Assembly: GCF_014636295.1 (NCBI RefSeq)
Contig: NZ_BMEC01000001.1
Location: forward strand, 558,001 to 622,000
Direction: 5' to 3'
From: Marivirga lumbricoides
Lineage (GTDB): Bacteria > Bacteroidota > Bacteroidia > Cytophagales > Cyclobacteriaceae
DNA: 64,000 nt
Part shown: piece after piece, positions 1 through 8,750 of the stretch
Layout: each line of letters begins with the position of its first letter
How positions within the stretch are numbered: the stretch's first letter is position 1
Notes under the pieces: model-generated
Databases searched by the model: none
What the model was told of the DNA's origin: nothing
The model's input: the letters and a program-made list of their open reading frames with translations, nothing else
Translations under genes and position numbers: made by a program

Positions 1-519
1 TTGGAAGAAATGCTGAGAGGTTTGGATTATCATTTAACAGATGAAACTTTTCCTTTTGAATTCAATGATTTTGTTAAACAAGTGGATAATTCAGGATATA
101 CCGACACACCCAAAAGAGGTATTTGGGATAAAATGCTTGTGGATAGCCATGTTGAACATCAATTTGCCTTAGCTACCGATTTAGATGATGAAGTGGTTTG
201 CTTTTTGAAACTTCCGTCTTATTATAAAATTCAAACACCTATTGGCGAATATGAACCCGATTTTGGGATTGTGATGAAGCGGAAAAGCCTGAGAAACGGA
301 AAAGAAAGTGAGTTCTATTTTGTGATTGAAACCAAAGGAACAAATGACATCAACAACAAAAAAGCACTCAAAGAAAGTGAGGTTTACAAAATAAAATGTG
401 CTGTAAAGCATTTTGCTACGCTTGGTGTAGAAGTGCAATACAAAGCTCCTGTAAAAGACTACCAGTATTTTAAAACGGAAGCCCAAAAAGATATTAACGC
501 ATTAATTGAAGAAGCATAA
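1..519 (+). CDS. Type III restriction enzyme Res subunit, C-terminal part (5' end outside window)
   Basis: This is the last 172 residues of a type III restriction endonuclease, truncated by the window edge. It shows the nuclease signature of the PD-(D/E)XK fold: a PDFG motif near residue 88 followed by FVIETKG near residue 109, which supply the D...ExK catalytic residues. The helicase part that translocates on DNA would lie upstream. The TAA stop overlaps the ATG of the Mod gene (TAATG), so the two are translationally coupled. Res precedes Mod here, the reverse of the common mod-res order. The first codon read here (TTG) is not a real start. Confidence 0.82.
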   Translation: MEEMLRGLDYHLTDETFPFEFNDFVKQVDNSGYTDTPKRGIWDKMLVDSHVEHQFALATDLDDEVVCFLKLPSYYKIQTPIGEYEPDFGIVMKRKSLRNGKESEFYFVIETKGTNDINNKKALKESEVYKIKCAVKHFATLGVEVQYKAPVKDYQYFKTEAQKDINALIEEA

Positions 520-2456
520 TGAGTAAGGAAAAAGAAACCACAGAAAACCCAATGGAGAAGGTACAATCACATGATTGGAACAAAGAACGTTTGGAGCAGC
601 TAAAGCAATTAATGCCTGACCTTTTTACAAATGATGGTAAGCTCAACATCAACGAACTTAAAAAGGTAGTTGACCCAAAAAGTGTGAATGAAACAGAGCG
701 TTACGAATTTAGATGGTTTGGTAAAAGCAATGCGAAAAGAGAAGCATTTACCCCTACGGATGCCACTTTAGCCTATGATGAAACAAGAAGTGTAAACCCA
801 ACTGAAAGCGAAAACCTAATTATTGAAGGTGAGAACTTGGCGGTACTTAAACTTCTTAGCAACAGCTACCGTGAGCAGGTAAAGTGTATTTACATTGACC
901 CACCTTACAACACTGGAAATGACTTTGTATATTCTGATAAATTTAATCAAGATAAAAAGGAATATTGGGAAAATTCCGAAATAACTGAAAACGGATTTAA
1001 AATAGACACCAATACTGAAACTGATGGCCGTTTTCATAGCAATTGGCTGAATATGATGTACAGCCGATTACTTATTGCAAGACAGTTATTAAAAGAAGAT
1101 GGCGTAATTTTTATATCGATTGATGACAACGAAGTACATCACCTTAGAAAATTGTGTGATGAGGTTTTTGGAGAAGATAATTTTTTAGTAAATGTAGTTT
1201 GGCAACATAGTGTACAGCCAAAAGGATATACTGACAAATTTTCTATTCATCATAATCATATTTTGGCTTATAGGAAATCAGAAAATTTTGAATTAAGTGA
1301 ATTAAAAAGAACGGATGAGCATAATAAAAATTATTCGAATCCTGATAATGACCCAAATGGAGAATGGAGGTCAGGAGATGTTAGAAATTCGCTCTACCGT
1401 CCAAACTTAATATATGATATAAAAACTCCATCAGGGAAAATAATTAAACCACCATCAAAAGGTTGGAGATGGAGTAAAGAAACTGTCCAAGAAAAAATAA
1501 AATCTAAAGAAATTATTTTTAGTGAAGATGAAGAAAGGATTATCAGGAAAATTTATTTATCAAACCAAACGGGTCGAGCACCTGAAAGTTTGTGGTTTGC
1601 CAAAGAAGTAGGTTCTACCCGAGATGCTTCAAATGATTTAAAAGAATTATTTGATAATGAAGTTCCTTTTGACACACCAAAACCTATTGAACTTATAGAT
1701 AGAATACTACAAATTTCAGGTGTAAAAGATAGTGACATCATTCTTGACTTCTTCGCAGGCTCAGGTACCACAGGTCAGGCAGTAGAAGAAATTAATCAAA
1801 AAGATGGTGAAAATAGAAAATACATTTTGGTGCAATTACCCGAACAAACTGACAAAGAAAGTGAAGCCTACAAAGCAGGCTACAAAAAGATAAGCGACAT
1901 CACCATTGAGCGTAACAAGCGGGTAATTGAAAAAATCATCAAGGAAAAGAAAGAAGCCCAACCCGATTTATTCAGCAATGCTTCGGCAAGCTCAGCACAA
2001 GAAAAGGAAAATGAGGATGAACAACTAAAAGGACTAGGTTTCAAAGTCTTTAAATTGAAGAAATCAAATTTCCCAAGAGTAGAATACGCTCCCGATCCTG
2101 AAAAATCGGAAGACGAAAATATAGAGTTGCTCAAAAAATACATTCGAGACAAAGAAGCTCAATTGGTTACGGCATTTAACAGAGATGAACTCATTACTGA
2201 AATTTTAATCAAAAACGGTTTCAAACTCAATTACACCTTAACCAAACAAGAAGCATTCAAAAAGAATGAAATTCTATTGGCTACTGACGGAGACAAAGAA
2301 ACTTTGATTTGTTTGGATGTAACCATTGCAGATGAAACAGTAGAACATTTCAAAACCCACACCGACCAAAAATTAATCGTGCTGGAACGTGCTTTGGACA
2401 CTACCAAAAAATGGAACCTGAAACACGCTATGGGCGATAAGTTTAATGCTTTTTAG
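519..2456 (+). CDS. Type III restriction-modification DNA methyltransferase (Mod)
   Basis: A 645-residue adenine methyltransferase that would both protect the host site and give specificity to the Res subunit. Motif IV DPPY sits at residues 127-130 and the SAM-binding FAGSGTTG motif near residues 412-419. That order (catalytic motif first) is the beta class usual for type III Mod proteins. The long stretch between the motifs is the likely target-recognition domain, and the C-terminal 200 residues are rich in charged residues. The start ATG overlaps the Res stop. A GIY-YIG gene follows after 2 bp, so the genes form one operon inside one cassette. Confidence 0.9.
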   Translation: MSKEKETTENPMEKVQSHDWNKERLEQLKQLMPDLFTNDGKLNINELKKVVDPKSVNETERYEFRWFGKSNAKREAFTPTDATLAYDETRSVNPTESENLIIEGENLAVLKLLSNSYREQVKCIYIDPPYNTGNDFVYSDKFNQDKKEYWENSEITENGFKIDTNTETDGRFHSNWLNMMYSRLLIARQLLKEDGVIFISIDDNEVHHLRKLCDEVFGEDNFLVNVVWQHSVQPKGYTDKFSIHHNHILAYRKSENFELSELKRTDEHNKNYSNPDNDPNGEWRSGDVRNSLYRPNLIYDIKTPSGKIIKPPSKGWRWSKETVQEKIKSKEIIFSEDEERIIRKIYLSNQTGRAPESLWFAKEVGSTRDASNDLKELFDNEVPFDTPKPIELIDRILQISGVKDSDIILDFFAGSGTTGQAVEEINQKDGENRKYILVQLPEQTDKESEAYKAGYKKISDITIERNKRVIEKIIKEKKEAQPDLFSNASASSAQEKENEDEQLKGLGFKVFKLKKSNFPRVEYAPDPEKSEDENIELLKKYIRDKEAQLVTAFNRDELITEILIKNGFKLNYTLTKQEAFKKNEILLATDGDKETLICLDVTIADETVEHFKTHTDQKLIVLERALDTTKKWNLKHAMGDKFNAF

Positions 2457-2458
2457 GA

Positions 2459-2914
2459 ATGAGTAATGAAGTAACCATATATTTTGACCGCCCATTGTCA
2501 TTTGAGCCGAGTAATATTCAGCCATTAAATGGCATTGCAGGTCTGTACTTCATTTTTAGCCAGACCATTGATATTCAATACCCTTTTGATAAATCAAAAC
2601 TACTTTATATAGGTATGAGCGAGAAGAAAACTAATAGCATTGGCAGACGCTTATTGGGACATTTTGATTGTAAATCGAAAAACCTGGGGTTAACCAATTA
2701 CAGAAAAGTAGAACCTTTACTATTTACCTATATCAATTTTGAAATGCTCAAAAATATTTGGCAATTCCGTATCGAAGATTTGGAAAGCTACTTCATTTTG
2801 GATTTTGTGGAACAATATGGAGTTTACCCTATTTGTAATAATAAATCAGGTTTTGAAATTCAAAATAAAACACTCACTTCCAGTTTTAAAATTGATTGGA
2901 AATACTTTAAATAA
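2459..2914 (+). CDS. GIY-YIG-like nuclease domain protein in R-M operon
   Basis: A 151-residue protein with the layout of the GIY-YIG nuclease superfamily: GLYFIF near residue 28 in place of GIY, LLYIGMS near residue 49 for YIG, a following arginine-rich GRRLLGH, the acidic EDLE stretch near residue 100, and a final CNNKSG. The expected metal-binding glutamate and terminal asparagine are both plausible. It starts 2 bp after Mod and is 6 bp from the next small gene, so it probably serves the same defence operon. Its substrate is unknown; it may be an accessory nuclease or DNA-binding module rather than the main restriction activity. Confidence 0.6.
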   Translation: MSNEVTIYFDRPLSFEPSNIQPLNGIAGLYFIFSQTIDIQYPFDKSKLLYIGMSEKKTNSIGRRLLGHFDCKSKNLGLTNYRKVEPLLFTYINFEMLKNIWQFRIEDLESYFILDFVEQYGVYPICNNKSGFEIQNKTLTSSFKIDWKYFK

Positions 2915-2920
2915 TACAGT

Positions 2921-3103
2921 ATGGCAGAAAATGTAAAATCTGGAAAAGAAATATTGGACGATTTTTTCAATGGAATTGAGAAAATTGAAAATGTTGATAC
3001 GGACATTGCTAAAATGTTGGAAAGACTTTATCAAGAAGATAAGTTGACTGATACCAATGTTAAAAATGAACTTCAACAACTACGAGATGGCGATAAAGAC
3101 TAA
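2921..3103 (+). CDS. Small acidic protein preceding the SMC-like ATPase
   Basis: A 60-residue, highly charged, helix-rich protein with no recognisable domain. It lies 6 bp after the GIY-YIG gene and overlaps the start of the ATPase gene by 17 bp, which implies coupled translation. Position and size suggest a partner or regulator of the ATPase. I do not recognise the family, and its function is unknown. Confidence 0.6.
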   Translation: MAENVKSGKEILDDFFNGIEKIENVDTDIAKMLERLYQEDKLTDTNVKNELQQLRDGDKD

Positions 3104-5534
3104 AATAAATAGTATTACCATCAAAGGTATTAGAGGGGCAAAAGACAGTTTGGAATTGCCATTAAAAGGCAAATCAATTGTTCTCTATGGTGATAACGGA
3201 ACAGGAAAAAGTAGTATTTCAGATGCACTTGAGTGGTTTTACACAAATCGTGTATCGCATTTATCCAGTAATAGTGAAATAGACCTAAAAGATGCTTTAA
3301 GAAACTCTGGACTCGGTAAAGATGATGTTTCTGAAGTTAAAGTGTCATTCGTTAAAGAAACTGATATTGATTGTTCCAAAACCCTTTTCTATAAAAGAGA
3401 TAATCTAACTACGGATTTTTCTAATTCTTCTGATGATTTTAAAAAATATTTGGAGCTTTCAAAGGAAGAAAACCTCCTGTTGCGTTATCAATATCTGACC
3501 GATTTTATTGACAACACAAAAAGTGATAAACTAAAGTACTTATCGGACATTATTGGTTTTTCGGAAGTAACTAAAAAGAAGGAGGTTCTCAAAAAAAGCT
3601 ACAATTCGATAAAAACCGAAATCAAGAACCAAAATTTTGAAGCTCAAACGAATATTCAAAAAGGAACTCTTATTGAAAAATTAGGTGCTGCTATTAGCCA
3701 AGAAGAAAATTTATTTGAAAAGATAAACGAAAAAATCAAACCCTTAAAAACAGGCATTGAGGTTAAGAAATTTGAGGATATTGATAAAGTTCTAGCACAC
3801 CTAAAAAACGCAACAAATAATAAACTCAATAAGGAATTGGCTTTTTTAGAAAAAGCAAACACGGCATTGGACACACTCAAATCAGAGGTAGAATTTATTG
3901 ATTCCGAATACACGAAATATTTTGATGAATTTGAACTTATTGCAAATGATGTTGAAAGCATCATGCAAACTTTTTTAGGTGAATTATTAAAAACAGGTGA
4001 TACCGTTTTAGCTAAAAAGTATCATAAGACGGATAACTGCCCTCTTTGTTTGCAACCCAAAAGCATTGAAGAACTTCGTGCAGAAATTGCCATTAGATTA
4101 AAAGAGATTGAAGAATCTTCTAAGAAAAAAGCATCATTTGATAAGGCAAAACAATTAGTTAATTCAATAACCATTGAACGAATTAAGAGGTTGGAAACCG
4201 TTCTTTTAGATCCCCTTGTTGAAATTGAGGAAAGTAAACTCATTAAGAAAGGCTTCACGGATTTAAAAGAAAAAATCACTGAATATCAAAAGGCAAGTGT
4301 TGAGCGAGTAACCTCAGGTAATAAAATTCCAAAAGCGGAAACACTTAAACTTTTAACCTCAGATTTTGAGTTTCAAAAGGCAATAGCTTCAAGAATTAAG
4401 CAAATACAGGAAATTTTTAAGAAAGACAATTCCGCAGTTCTGTATTCAAATATTTCTGCCTCTAAAGACGCGTTTCTAAAAATAAAACTGTTTGAAAAGC
4501 AAAAGGCAAAACTGGAGAAACAGCGTAAGTCCTTAGAAATAATCTATAATGAATTTGTAAAAGTTCAAAAAGAAGGACTTGAAAATTTCATCACCAATTT
4601 CTCAGGCAAAATCAACGAATATTATCAATACATGAATCCTGATGAGCCTTTTCAGGAGATTAAAATTGTAACTATTGGTGATGAGGATGAACTAAACGGA
4701 ATTACAATTGAGTACAAGTACAACGGTAATTGGGTTTCACCGCCACAAAAGTACTTTAGTGAATCTCATTTGAACTGTTTTGGATTATCATTCTTTTTGG
4801 CTTCTGTAAATGCCTTTAACGATAAGAACGAATTTATCCTACTTGATGATGTTATTTCAAGTTTTGATTCTAACCACCGAAAACGCTTTGCAGAATTGAT
4901 TTTTGAAAAATTCTCAAAATATCAAATCATTTTACTTACTCATGAAGCCGATTGGTTTACAAATTTTGTAAGTCCACTAGCAAAAAAGAAAGGCTGGCTA
5001 ATTAACGAGATTAAATGGACAGAAGATAAAGGAACATATCTTGACGAAGAGCCAAGAGATTTAAGAGAAAGAATAGAAACAAATCTAGCCGACAGTAAAA
5101 TAGAGAATTTAGGGAATCCTATTCGCAGATACCTTGAACACTCATTGAAGGAAATTGCCCTAAATATTGAAGCTAAATTAAGTTTTCAGTATAATGATTC
5201 GAACGAGCATAGAATGCCTTACGAATTGATTATGGGGATTAAATCAGAAATCAAAAAGTGTAGTACAGAATTAAAAGCAAAATTTCCAGTCATTGACCGC
5301 ATAGAAAGTTCGGCAATATTGGGAAACATTTCTTCACATGACAATCCATTTAATCCTAAAATTGGGGATTTAAAAGCATTCTGGGCTGACATCCTTGAAT
5401 TGGAAAAAATATTCATTTGCGAACAATCGGACTGTAAAAGACCAATGGTATCACTAAAGAATTATGACACTGTTGCAAAGAAAATAAGATGTGGAGGTTG
5501 TGGTGAAACAAAATACGACTGGAACAAGAAATAA
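3087..5534 (+). CDS. SMC/RecF-like AAA ATPase with zinc hook and C-terminal C4 ribbon
   Basis: About 815 residues. Walker A GDNGTGKSS lies at residues 35-43 and Walker B (FILLDDV) near residue 582; between them are long charged coiled coils interrupted by a CPLC zinc-hook motif near residue 317. This is the head-arm-hook plan of Rad50/RloC-type proteins. After the ATPase head come about 170 residues containing RRYLEH and a final Cys4 ribbon (CEQSDC ... CGGCG). Start chosen at ATG 3087, which overlaps the small upstream gene; an in-frame ATG at 3057 is less likely. Co-location with type III R-M genes points to phage defence, possibly DNA-damage sensing. An RloC-like anticodon nuclease role is possible but not shown. 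Confidence 0.75.
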   Translation: MAIKTKINSITIKGIRGAKDSLELPLKGKSIVLYGDNGTGKSSISDALEWFYTNRVSHLSSNSEIDLKDALRNSGLGKDDVSEVKVSFVKETDIDCSKTLFYKRDNLTTDFSNSSDDFKKYLELSKEENLLLRYQYLTDFIDNTKSDKLKYLSDIIGFSEVTKKKEVLKKSYNSIKTEIKNQNFEAQTNIQKGTLIEKLGAAISQEENLFEKINEKIKPLKTGIEVKKFEDIDKVLAHLKNATNNKLNKELAFLEKANTALDTLKSEVEFIDSEYTKYFDEFELIANDVESIMQTFLGELLKTGDTVLAKKYHKTDNCPLCLQPKSIEELRAEIAIRLKEIEESSKKKASFDKAKQLVNSITIERIKRLETVLLDPLVEIEESKLIKKGFTDLKEKITEYQKASVERVTSGNKIPKAETLKLLTSDFEFQKAIASRIKQIQEIFKKDNSAVLYSNISASKDAFLKIKLFEKQKAKLEKQRKSLEIIYNEFVKVQKEGLENFITNFSGKINEYYQYMNPDEPFQEIKIVTIGDEDELNGITIEYKYNGNWVSPPQKYFSESHLNCFGLSFFLASVNAFNDKNEFILLDDVISSFDSNHRKRFAELIFEKFSKYQIILLTHEADWFTNFVSPLAKKKGWLINEIKWTEDKGTYLDEEPRDLRERIETNLADSKIENLGNPIRRYLEHSLKEIALNIEAKLSFQYNDSNEHRMPYELIMGIKSEIKKCSTELKAKFPVIDRIESSAILGNISSHDNPFNPKIGDLKAFWADILELEKIFICEQSDCKRPMVSLKNYDTVAKKIRCGGCGETKYDWNKK

Positions 5535-5550
5535 TGCTAACCCTAAAAGT

Positions 5551-5612
5551 CATACACATTGCCAAGTCGCTCAAAAGCCAACCGCACGAACCAAAACTTG
5601 TCAAAGAGTATG
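5551..5612 (+). repeat. Pre-attC hairpin repeat, copy 1
   Basis: Arms CATACACATTGCCAAGT (5551-5567) and ACTTGTCAAAGAGTATG (5596-5612) can pair. The second copy at 13629-13686 keeps the fold with different bases (CAAGT/ACTTG here, CAATT/AATTG there). Both copies lie just upstream of an attC site with the same R'' (GTGGGTAAC). There is no T-tract, so this is not a standard terminator. Confidence 0.6.
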
Positions 5613-5643
5613 CCTTTGCCAACGCTGAAAAGCAATGAAAACG

Positions 5644-5841
5644 GTGGGTAACAATGGCTAAAAAAACATAGGGGTTTCGATGGTAAATTGAAAGTTTGGA
5701 GTTTTTAATCAAGTCCGCCAAACCAAAATTTTGATAATGAAAAAAGAAAGATAATTATAAAAATATTTGGCTTGGCTAAGTGCTAAACTGAAAGGGCAGT
5801 ATTTCAAACTCCCCTACGTTTCTTAGCCGGGTCGTTATGCC
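5644..5841 (+). repeat. attC-like recombination site 1
   Basis: R'' is GTGGGTAAC at 5644-5652. A left arm (GGCTAAAAAAACATAGGGG) pairs nearly perfectly with a right arm ending CTTAGCC around 5811-5828, and R' is GTTATGCC at 5834-5841. The loop is about 140 nt. R'' predicts that the R-M cassette begins with GTTACCCAC, upstream of this window. Confidence 0.75.
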
Positions 5842-5910
5842 TCATTGTAGGAAGACCGTAACCGAACAAAATTTCGTAACTTGCGAAACAAATTATATAT
5901 CAAAAAACGA

Positions 5911-6546
5911 ATGGACGAATTAATACAAAATATAAAGAATTTAGCTGAAGTTTATTCTGCAAACTTGAAAGGGAAAATTGAAGCCAGAACAGAAGAAATG
6001 AAAGCTGATGACAATTCTCATTATCTCATTTATCGTGTTTTGGGCATTTCCTTACAAGAAGGACAACTTATTGACCAATATCAAAACACAGGACGATTTC
6101 TTTATAAGTATGCAGGTTCATTTCTTGAAGAAGCAGCAACTTTGTGTTTGAATTTCAAATTTCCCGAAGGCATAAAGACCAAAATTGAAAATACAATTGG
6201 ACAACGACCAAAAACTTTTGAAATTGATTTTCTAAATGGAAATGACGCTATTGAAGTAAAGTGGAGAGATGCAACTACGGACGGAGACCATATTACCAAA
6301 GAACACACAAGAGTTAAAGTAATTAGAGAACACGGTTACAAACCAATTAGGGTAATGTTTTATTACCCTCAACGAGACCAAGCTATTAGAATCCAAGAAA
6401 CTTTGAAAACACTTTATGCAGGTGTTGAAGGTGAATACTATGGTGGTGACGAAGCTTGGGAATACTTAAAAGCTTATTCAGGAGTTGACCTAAAAGCTAT
6501 TTTGACACAGATTGCTAACGAAAGGACACCCGAAAATGGAAACTAA
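5911..6546 (+). CDS. ApaLI-like type II restriction endonuclease
   Basis: 211 residues from ATG 5911; a TTG 30 bp upstream is less likely. The middle of the protein (around residues 105-130) has the PD-(D/E)XK signature FEIDFLNGNDAIEVKWRD, with D and ExK positioned for metal binding. The overall sequence, including the RFLYKYAGSFLEEAA stretch, resembles the ApaLI restriction endonuclease family (recognition GTGCAC in the founder; specificity here is inferred only). It overlaps the cognate methyltransferase gene by 11 bp. The two form a complete R-M system in one two-gene cassette bounded by attC sites 1 and 2. Confidence 0.7.
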   Translation: MDELIQNIKNLAEVYSANLKGKIEARTEEMKADDNSHYLIYRVLGISLQEGQLIDQYQNTGRFLYKYAGSFLEEAATLCLNFKFPEGIKTKIENTIGQRPKTFEIDFLNGNDAIEVKWRDATTDGDHITKEHTRVKVIREHGYKPIRVMFYYPQRDQAIRIQETLKTLYAGVEGEYYGGDEAWEYLKAYSGVDLKAILTQIANERTPENGN

Positions 6547-7771
6547 TAAAATCTATCACGGAAATTGCGTTGAAAAACTCAAAGAAATTGAAGCCAACAA
6601 AGTTGACTTGATTTACTTTGACCCACCTTTTTTTACTCAACGCAAACATAGTCTTACAAATAAAGACAATTCTAAAACTTACGAATTTGACGACAAATAC
6701 AATTCTATTGAGGAGTATTTGGAACTAGTTGAAAATGTTTTGCTAGAATCAAAAAGAGTATTGAAGAACACAGGAAGTGTATTTCTTCATTGCGACAAAA
6801 CGGCATCGCACAATATTAGAGTTGTGATGGACAAGATTTTTGGACGTGAGAATTTTCAAAGTGAAATTATTTGGTCATACAAAAGATGGTCTAATGCGAA
6901 AAAAGGATTGTTAAATTCACATCAAGTAATTTTCTTTTATTCCAAAACACAAGATTTTAAATTCAATACACTTTATACTGATTATTCAGCAACTACAAAT
7001 CTTGACCAAATATTACAAGACAGAGAACGTAATGAAAACGGAAAATCTGTTTATAAAAAAGATGAAAACGGAAATGTGATTTTAGGAAAAGAGAAAAAAG
7101 GTGTTCCTCTTTCTGACGTTTGGGAAATTCCATACTTAAATCCAAAAGCAAAAGAAAGAACGGGATACCCTACTCAAAAACCAGTTTTACTACTCAATCA
7201 AATTTTAAATATCGTTACAGACGAAGGCGACTTAGTTGTTGACCCATTTTGTGGTAGTGGAACAACTTGTGTTTCTGCAAAATCATTAAAGAGACAATTT
7301 ATCGGAATTGACATCTCAAAGGATGCGGTTGAACTTGCAAATTCACGATTAGAAGAAATGGTAATTTCAGAATCTAATCTTTTAAACAAAGGAACAAACG
7401 AGTATCAAGAGAAAACTGAAAAAGAACTAGCCATTTTACAAAACATAAATGCTTTTCCTGTTCAAAGAAATAGTGGAATTGACGGATTTTTAAAAGACCA
7501 TTTTGAAGGTATGCCAGTTCCAGTAAAGATTCAAGGAGAATATGAAACAATAGAAGATGCAATTGAGAAATTAGAAAAAGCATCTTACGGTAAGGACTAT
7601 AAAATGAAAATCTTAATCCAAACAAGAGAAACAGGAATAAGCCGACTTTTTGGTTTTGAATCGGACGTGACAATAGTTAAATCATTAGAATTACAGACAA
7701 AAGACCTGATGAAAAAGAACAACGAAGGCATAACATCACCTATACGCAAGCAGGGGATTGGTACTTCGTAG
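6536..7771 (+). CDS. Site-specific DNA methyltransferase, partner of the ApaLI-like enzyme
   Basis: 411 residues from ATG 6536. Catalytic motif IV (FDPPFF) lies near residue 29 and the SAM-binding DPFCGSGTT near residue 237, the beta-class order for N6-adenine or N4-cytosine methylation. The C-terminal 140 residues after the methylase core (RNSGIDGFLKDHF...) form an extra domain probably used for site recognition. The start overlaps the endonuclease end, so translation is coupled. The last dozen or so residues are encoded by the left arm of attC site 2, so the tail is probably an acquired read-through of the recombination site. Confidence 0.85.
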   Translation: METNKIYHGNCVEKLKEIEANKVDLIYFDPPFFTQRKHSLTNKDNSKTYEFDDKYNSIEEYLELVENVLLESKRVLKNTGSVFLHCDKTASHNIRVVMDKIFGRENFQSEIIWSYKRWSNAKKGLLNSHQVIFFYSKTQDFKFNTLYTDYSATTNLDQILQDRERNENGKSVYKKDENGNVILGKEKKGVPLSDVWEIPYLNPKAKERTGYPTQKPVLLLNQILNIVTDEGDLVVDPFCGSGTTCVSAKSLKRQFIGIDISKDAVELANSRLEEMVISESNLLNKGTNEYQEKTEKELAILQNINAFPVQRNSGIDGFLKDHFEGMPVPVKIQGEYETIEDAIEKLEKASYGKDYKMKILIQTRETGISRLFGFESDVTIVKSLELQTKDLMKKNNEGITSPIRKQGIGTS

Positions 7772-7863
7772 GACAGGAAAGTGGTAAATTTGAAGTTCAG
7801 TTCTTCGTAGGAAGTTCAGTGGTTAAAATCCCTGCCTGCGTATAGCTGAAAACCGTTGTAAGC
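7726..7863 (+). repeat. attC-like recombination site 2
   Basis: R'' AGGCATAAC at 7726-7734 matches the cassette start GTTATGCC at 5834. Arms CTATACGCAAGCAGGGGATT and AATCCCTGCCTGCGTATAG pair almost perfectly. R' is GTTGTAAGC at 7855-7863. The site overlaps the 3' end of the methyltransferase gene. Confidence 0.82.
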
Positions 7864-7864
7864 A

Positions 7865-8689
7865 ATTAAAACAAACGTCCTGCTAAAAGAATATTCCATA
7901 TCGGACATTATAATTTCCAATCCAAAAGAAAAATTTTTCTACGTTGGAACTTTTGAGGGAACGGAAGACCCCAATGTTGAATGGCCACACAGACACGACT
8001 TTTATTCGCTTGTTTGGTTCACAAAAAGTTCGGGAATCAATGTAATCGACTTTGAGGAATATGAAATCAAACACAACAGGCTTTTCCTGATGCGCCCCAA
8101 ACAGGTTCATAATTGGTCCTATTCAAAAAACTCGAATGGATATATTATCATTTTTGACAAACATCTTTTAAAAGAAACAACTGATTTTGTTAACAAAGCA
8201 TTTTTTGATTTATCCGACAGAAATACAAAATTTCTAAAATCACTATTTGAAAATCTTATCGAAGAGTTCAATAAAAATGACAAATTGAGCGAAAAGACAA
8301 TCGTTCAAGGAATTTCATATTTGTTACTTCAACTAAAAAGGTTATCAAATGAAAATCCTCAAAACAAGGAAATTAAACCAAAAACTATTTTAGAGTTTTC
8401 AAAATTGGTATCAGACAATATTTGCGAAAATGTTTCCGTAAACGAATATGCGTCAAAATTGAATTTGACCGTTGATAAACTCAACGAAATCTGCAAGGAT
8501 AATTATGGACAAAGCCCTAAAACAATCATTTTGGAAAAGAAAATAACGGAAGCCAAACGATTGCTTTATTTCACGGACTTATCGGTAAAGGAAATCGCAT
8601 TTCGATTAGGATTTGAGGACAGTTCTTATTTTTCAAGAATATTCAAACAGAAAACAAACCTTTCGCCCACCGAATTTAAAAGTGCCTGA
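7865..8689 (+). CDS. AraC-family transcriptional regulator, start codon unclear
   Basis: The reading frame is open from 7862, immediately inside the cassette, to 8689. The first ATG is at 8090, inside a conserved cupin-like region, so a real AraC protein of about 273 residues needs a non-ATG start (ATT 7865 or CTG 7880). The N-terminal part (EWPHRHDFYSLVWFT) is a sensor cupin typical of AraC proteins with a C-terminal regulator; the C-terminal two helix-turn-helices end in IAFRLGFEDSSYFSRIFKQ. It is followed by a CMD-domain gene 61 bp downstream that it may control. Alternatively, cassette formation cut off the original start and only a truncated protein is made from 8090. Confidence 0.7.
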   Translation: MKTNVLLKEYSISDIIISNPKEKFFYVGTFEGTEDPNVEWPHRHDFYSLVWFTKSSGINVIDFEEYEIKHNRLFLMRPKQVHNWSYSKNSNGYIIIFDKHLLKETTDFVNKAFFDLSDRNTKFLKSLFENLIEEFNKNDKLSEKTIVQGISYLLLQLKRLSNENPQNKEIKPKTILEFSKLVSDNICENVSVNEYASKLNLTVDKLNEICKDNYGQSPKTIILEKKITEAKRLLYFTDLSVKEIAFRLGFEDSSYFSRIFKQKTNLSPTEFKSA

Positions 8690-8750
8690 AGATCTGGAAA
8701 AAGTCCTGTAAACGAACTTCTTTCAACCCTTATTTTTGCCTAAAAACAGA

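Larger units (their letters stand above)
5535..5910. other. Non-coding stretch containing hairpin repeat and attC site 1
   Basis: No gene seen. It contains the hairpin repeat copy 1 (5551-5612) and attC-like site 1 (5644-5841); the remaining 70 bp are the leader of the next cassette. Confidence 0.6.

Noticed and set aside
5551-5612. Hairpin as rho-independent terminator
   Set aside because: There is no T-tract after the stem, and the loop is about 28 nt.
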